Assembly: GCA_937892315.1 (NCBI GenBank)
Contig: CALAVF010000370.1
Span: 1 to 5,713, forward strand
Source: an uncultured Prevotellaceae bacterium
GTDB lineage: Bacteria; Bacteroidota; Bacteroidia; Bacteroidales; Bacteroidaceae
Direction of reading: 5' to 3'
Length of the DNA stretch: 5,713 nucleotides
Shown here: one piece after another, positions 5,162-5,713 of the stretch
Position numbering within the stretch: the first letter of the stretch is position 1
How the letters are laid out: every line of letters starts with the position of its first letter
Notes under the pieces: generated by a model
Seen by the model: the letters and a program-made list of their open reading frames with translations, nothing else
The model's database searches: none
Told to the model about the DNA's origin: nothing
Made by a program: the position numbers and the translations under genes

Positions 5162-5170
5162 CTTCATCTT
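5144..5170 (+). repeat. 27-bp repeat at the YoeB-type toxin 3' end, copy 2
   Basis: Exact match to 4695-4721, offset 449 bp. The pair flanks the whole of module 3 and could serve as deletion endpoints. Confidence 0.9.
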
Positions 5171-5215
5171 TATTCACGATTATTAGAATCTTTCTGACAT
5201 TTTTTTATTTCATTT

Positions 5216-5246
5216 ATTGGAAGTTCAAGAATCTTTCGTGTCTTTG
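5216..5246 (+). promoter_or_regulatory. Weak promoter candidate for module 4
   Basis: ATTG (5216-5219), 19 bp, TGTCTTTG (5239-5246), then CAAC. Spacing is right and the CTTTGCA core matches the other modules, but TG replaces the TA of the -7 box. Predicted leader is about 20 nt. Confidence 0.45.
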
Positions 5247-5272
5247 CAACGTGAAACTAAAAAAGAAAAACG

Positions 5273-5410
5273 ATGGAAACAAGGAAAGTTACATACGAGG
5301 AGGCCTTGGCACGTTTCAAACACTCCTTAGAGATAAAGCGTGCAGCAGAAAAACGCATTGAAGCACAATGGCGTCGTGAGGGACTCAAAGGAACAATTGT
5401 ATCATTATGA
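5273..5410 (+). CDS. 45-residue charged protein upstream of the DUF6169-like gene
   Basis: A short frame, METRKVTYEEALARFKHSLE to residue 20, then a basic/acidic helix (IKRAAEKRIEAQWRREGLKG, 21-40) and TIVSL. Its TGA stop overlaps the ATG of the next gene in an ATGA arrangement, which supports real, coupled translation. It follows a promoter-like element by about 20 nt. I do not recognise a family. Small size, strong charge, predicted single long helix and position as first gene of a pair fit an antitoxin or a small partner subunit; this is inference from context only. Confidence 0.65.
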   Translation: METRKVTYEEALARFKHSLEIKRAAEKRIEAQWRREGLKGTIVSL

Positions 5411-5713
5411 TTCGGCTTTCTCTTGAACAAATCAACAGAAAGACATTGTATTCTGTCTGGCAATCTTCCTATGGAGAATATCGATTCCATACAACACTTG
5501 GAATCAATTATTCCATTTCTTTTGAAGAGGAGACACCTGTAGGAGGATGTGATACTTATCAGTTCGTCATCAAAAAGATTGATGACCTTAAATCCCCACA
5601 TGACCCCAAAGTCGAGCAGACCATCTTGGCGATTATCGACCAATTCTTTATAGAGCACCTTGATGTGCTTCTCTATATGTGTGATGATAGCTACGGGCGT
5701 GAAGCCAACCGTA
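5407..5713 (+). CDS. DUF6169-like protein, cut by the right edge
   Basis: The first 102 residues of a protein that continues past the window. It has YRFHTTLGINYSISFEEE (about 25-42), YQFVIKKID (51-59), the turn DPKVEQTILAIIDQFF (67-81) and LLYMCDDSYGREANR (88-102). This arrangement of an N-terminal beta sheet, then DPKV followed by a helix, then a strand with a C-D-D-x-x-G-x-E-A motif matches, from memory, the uncharacterised Bacteroidetes family DUF6169. No catalytic residues can be assigned. It overlaps the small gene upstream by 4 bp (ATGA), so the two form one translational unit. Sitting after three toxin-antitoxin modules, it may be the toxin of a fourth, but no function for the family is known to me. 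Confidence 0.7.
   Translation, partial: MIRLSLEQINRKTLYSVWQSSYGEYRFHTTLGINYSISFEEETPVGGCDTYQFVIKKIDDLKSPHDPKVEQTILAIIDQFFIEHLDVLLYMCDDSYGREANR

Noticed and set aside
4143..5167. Minus-strand frames of 193 and 148 codons that start with similar residues
   Set aside because: Their similar starts only reflect the 27-bp repeat read in reverse; both lie opposite well-supported toxin-antitoxin genes.
3049..5170. Insertion sequence or integron as the source of the repeats
   Set aside because: No transposase or integrase gene, no terminal inverted repeats and no attC-like fold were seen; the repeats are direct and coincide with promoter and gene ends.

Overview
The window looks like chromosomal DNA from a Bacteroidota bacterium, most likely Prevotella or a close relative. 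Three things support this. Promoters match the Bacteroidetes sigma-ABfr pattern (TTTG, 18-20 bp, TAnnTTTG) with no clear Shine-Dalgarno sites. There is a PorT-type outer-membrane protein of the type IX secretion/gliding family. The small accessory genes are of types common in that phylum. Genus is inferred from general resemblance only.

Left part (1-2218), housekeeping-like. On the minus strand a PorT-family protein (1339-614) is followed after 3 bp by a family 2 glycosyltransferase (610 to beyond the left edge). Divergent from this pair is proC (1439-2218), pyrroline-5-carboxylate reductase of proline synthesis. The two transcription units share one compact control region in which a perfect 18-bp palindrome supplies the -7 element of both promoters. 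A short hairpin separates proC from the convergent next gene.

Right part (2239-5713), accessory, defence or addiction type. It opens with a minus-strand gene that joins the N-terminal segment of a type I restriction R subunit (HsdR) in frame to its C-terminal domain, with the nuclease and helicase motor missing. Then come small plus-strand gene pairs in tandem, each with its own promoter: (1) a small antitoxin-like gene plus a PIN-domain toxin; (2) an antitoxin plus a Txe/YoeB-type mRNA interferase; (3) a related antitoxin plus only the last 25 codons of a YoeB-type toxin; (4) a 45-residue charged protein whose stop overlaps the start of a DUF6169-like gene cut by the right edge.

The modules are linked by repeated control DNA. 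A 121-bp segment (3049-3169), holding the 5' end of the hsdR remnant and the module 1 promoter, recurs at 4012-4132 with one mismatch and brackets the PIN module as a 963-bp direct-repeat unit. The module 3 promoter is a diverged version of the same element. Modules 1 and 2 also share a short motif after the toxin stop, so these toxin-antitoxin pairs look like cassettes with common ends that have been duplicated, shuffled and partly eroded. No RNA genes, CRISPR arrays, transposases or integrases were seen.
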